Positions 62,138 through 64,000 of a DNA stretch of 64,000 nucleotides are shown here, piece after piece (the stretch's first letter is position 1; each line of letters begins with the position of its first letter). The stretch is taken from NCBI RefSeq assembly GCF_012935715.1, contig NZ_CP052860.1, positions 5,704,001 to 5,768,000 of the forward strand. The letters run 5' to 3'. The stretch comes from Pseudomonas sp. ADAK13. Lineage in GTDB: Bacteria; Pseudomonadota; Gammaproteobacteria; Pseudomonadales; Pseudomonadaceae. The notes under the pieces are model-generated. The model did no database searches. It was not told the DNA's origin and saw only the letters and a list, made by a program, of their open reading frames with translations. The translations under genes were made by a program, and so were the position numbers.

Positions 62138-63131
62138 TTCAAACACGAGCGGGAGCAACACCATGACTGTGGCAACGATCGGCAAGGCTGAGCGTATTCG
62201 GGAACTGATGCGCACGGTGGGCATGTTGCCGGTGCTGGTGTTGCTGCTGGTGGGCTTTGCCCTGGCCAGCGAAAACTTCATGACCGTGCAGAACCTGTCG
62301 ATCATCACCCAGCAGGCTTCGGTCAACGTGGTGCTGGCGGCGGGCATGACCTTTGTGATCCTCACGGCGGGCATCGACCTGTCGGTAGGCGCGATTCTCG
62401 CCGCCTCGGCGGTGGTTGCGCTGCAAGCCTCGATGTCGCCGCAATTCGGCATGTTCGGGATTGCTGCCGGGATCGGCTTCGGGCTGTTGCTCGGCCTGGT
62501 CAACGGCGGCCTGATCGCGTTCATGCGCCTGCCGCCGTTTATCGTCACCCTGGGTGCGCTGACCGCCATGCGCGGTTTGGCGCGCCTGTTGGCCGACGAC
62601 AAAACCGTGTTCAACCCTGACTTGCCGTTCGCCTTTATCGGCAACGATTCAGTGCTCGGTGTGCCATGGCTGGTGATCATCGCCGTGGCCGTGATCGCGC
62701 TGTCGTGGTTCATCCTGCGGCGCACGGTGATGGGGGTGCAGATCTACTCCGTGGGCGGCAACCCGGAAGCGGCGCGGTTGTCGGGGATCAAGGTGTGGAA
62801 AGTCCTGCTGTTCGTCTATGCCATGTCCGGCGCTTTGGCCGGTCTCGGCGCGGTGATGAGTGCGTCGCGCCTGTTCGCCGCCAATGGCCTGCAACTGGGG
62901 CAATCCTATGAACTGGATGCCATCGCGGCGGTGATTCTCGGCGGCACCAGTTTTACCGGCGGCGTCGGCACCATTGGCGGCACGCTGATTGGTGCGCTGA
63001 TCATCGCGGTATTGACCAACGGCCTGGTGCTGCTGGGCGTGTCGGATATCTGGCAATACATCATCAAGGGCATCGTGATCATTGGCGCGGTGGCGCTGGA
63101 TCGTTATCGCCAGTCCGGTGCACGGACCTGA
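62130..63131 (+). CDS. Sugar ABC transporter permease (RbsC-like)
   Basis: A 333-residue inner-membrane permease of the carbohydrate uptake class 2 family. The signature is [17 protein letters not shown], and the C-terminal helices end [20 protein letters not shown]. Two starts compete: 62130 (overlapping the ATPase gene) and 62163, which has a better ribosome site (GGGAG). The longer form is given. Confidence 0.92.
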   Translation: MANSNTSGSNTMTVATIGKAERIRELMRTVGMLPVLVLLLVGFALASENFMTVQNLSIITQQASVNVVLAAGMTFVILTAGIDLSVGAILAASAVVALQASMSPQFGMFGIAAGIGFGLLLGLVNGGLIAFMRLPPFIVTLGALTAMRGLARLLADDKTVFNPDLPFAFIGNDSVLGVPWLVIIAVAVIALSWFILRRTVMGVQIYSVGGNPEAARLSGIKVWKVLLFVYAMSGALAGLGAVMSASRLFAANGLQLGQSYELDAIAAVILGGTSFTGGVGTIGGTLIGALIIAVLTNGLVLLGVSDIWQYIIKGIVIIGAVALDRYRQSGART

Positions 63132-63164
63132 TTTCACTCAAACAACAATCACAAGAGAGTCATC

Positions 63165-64000
63165 ATGAACTTCAAACGCATGTTTCCTGTTGTCGCCTCC
63201 CTGGGCGTTGCCGTGTTGATGTCCCACGCCGTAGAGGCCCGTGAGCTGAAAGCCATCGGCATCAGCATGGGCTCCCTGGGTAACCCGTATTTCGTGACCC
63301 TGGCCGACGGCGCCACGGCCCGGGCCAAGGAGCTGAACCCGGCCGTCAAGGTGACCTCGGTGTCGGCCGACTATGACCTGAGCAAGCAGTTCTCGCAGAT
63401 CGACAACTTCATCTCGTCCAAGGTCGACCTGATCCTGCTCAATGCCGTCGACCCGTCGGCCATGGCCTCGGCGATCAAGAAAGCCCGTGACGCCGGGATC
63501 GTGGTGGTGGCGGTGGACGTCGACGCCAAGGGCGTGAATGCCACGGTGCAGACCGACAACGTCGAAGCCGGCAAGCTCGCCTGCCAGTTCATCGTCGACA
63601 AGCTCTCGGGCAAGGGCAACGTGATTATCCAGAACGGCCCGCAAGTGACTGCGGTGACCGATCGCGTCAAAGGCTGTAAAGCGGCCCTGGCCAGCGCGCC
63701 GGATATCAAGGTGCTGTCGGACGACCAGGACGGCAAAGGCTCACGCGAAGGCGGCTTGAACGTGATGCAGGGCTACCTGACGCGCTTCCAGAAAATCGAT
63801 GGCCTGTTTGCGATCAACGATCCCCAGGCCATCGGCAGCGACTTGGCCGCCAAGCAGCTCAAACGCAGCGGCATCATCATCACCTCCGTGGACGGCGCGC
63901 CGGACATCGAGAATGCCTTGAAGACCGACACCCTGATCCAGGCCTCCGCCAGCCAGGACCCATGGGCCATGGCTCAGACGGCGGTCAACGTCGGCAATGA
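63165..64000 (+). CDS. Sugar ABC transporter periplasmic binding protein, 3' end outside the window
   Basis: The frame stays open to the last base, giving at least 278 residues, so only the extreme C terminus is missing. A signal peptide (MFPVVASLGVAVLMSHAVEA) leads into the family 1-type binding fold (KAIGISMGSLGNPYFVTLADG, then VDLILLNAVDPSAMASAI). It follows the permease gene by 33 bases after AAGAGAG. The order ATPase-permease-binding protein differs from enterobacterial rbs order, in which the binding protein is also last but a pyranase gene is first. The ligand is unknown. Confidence 0.92.
   Translation, partial: MNFKRMFPVVASLGVAVLMSHAVEARELKAIGISMGSLGNPYFVTLADGATARAKELNPAVKVTSVSADYDLSKQFSQIDNFISSKVDLILLNAVDPSAMASAIKKARDAGIVVVAVDVDAKGVNATVQTDNVEAGKLACQFIVDKLSGKGNVIIQNGPQVTAVTDRVKGCKAALASAPDIKVLSDDQDGKGSREGGLNVMQGYLTRFQKIDGLFAINDPQAIGSDLAAKQLKRSGIIITSVDGAPDIENALKTDTLIQASASQDPWAMAQTAVNVGN

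Overview
The window is a high-GC Pseudomonas chromosome segment, most likely from the P. fluorescens group. The diagnostic feature is the complete aprX-inh-aprD-aprE-aprF-prtA-prtB-lipA exoenzyme locus at 7627-21922, an order known from fluorescent pseudomonads such as P. fluorescens B52. Pseudomonas-type REP palindromes are scattered through it. No rRNA, tRNA, CRISPR, prophage or insertion sequence was recognised.

Layout. 1-2352: end of a FAD oxidoreductase, a cupin and a polyamine-type binding protein. 2423-3790: an AT-richer patch with one unknown protein and one small RTX-like protein lacking an enzyme domain. 3797-7262: a LuxR-type regulator facing an APC permease and a DmpA-like peptidase. 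7627-21922: metalloprotease, its inhibitor, a type I exporter, two tandem subtilase autotransporters and the family I.3 lipase. 22054-26817: two small secreted or lipid-anchored proteins, then a FAN1-like nuclease overlapping a helicase with its own nuclease motif. 26777-30961: serine hydrolase, SDR, AraC regulator, epoxide-hydrolase-like enzyme. 30924-36519: a two-component system facing a periplasmic methionine-sulfoxide repair set (msrB, dipZ-like, msrA). 36524-42337: NTF2-like protein, alpha-E/ATP-grasp pair, membrane protein, two very acidic small proteins, cation/proton antiporter. 42395-45248: LysR regulator facing an aldo/keto reductase, then CDP-diacylglycerol pyrophosphatase. 45321-52379: a transport and catabolic unit under an apparent TetR operator pair. 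52386-53218: an approximately 830-bp interrupted palindrome. 53228-60183: HAD hydrolase, LysR, chemoreceptor and a histidine kinase-receiver-EAL cascade. 60450-64000: a ribose-type sugar ABC operon cut by the window end.

The strongest unexplained signals are regulatory. Exact matches to the RsmA/RsmE consensus lie at the translation starts of aprX, aprD and prtB. Two nearly identical 16-bp operators, 6 kb apart, stand before a fused aminotransferase/ABC-ATPase gene and beside a tetR gene that faces an aspartoacylase-like deacylase. This joins ABC import, transamination, deacylation and a DMT-type exporter into one probable regulon for an unknown, perhaps N-acylated, amino acid. All functions are read from sequence motifs and remembered family features; no database search was possible.
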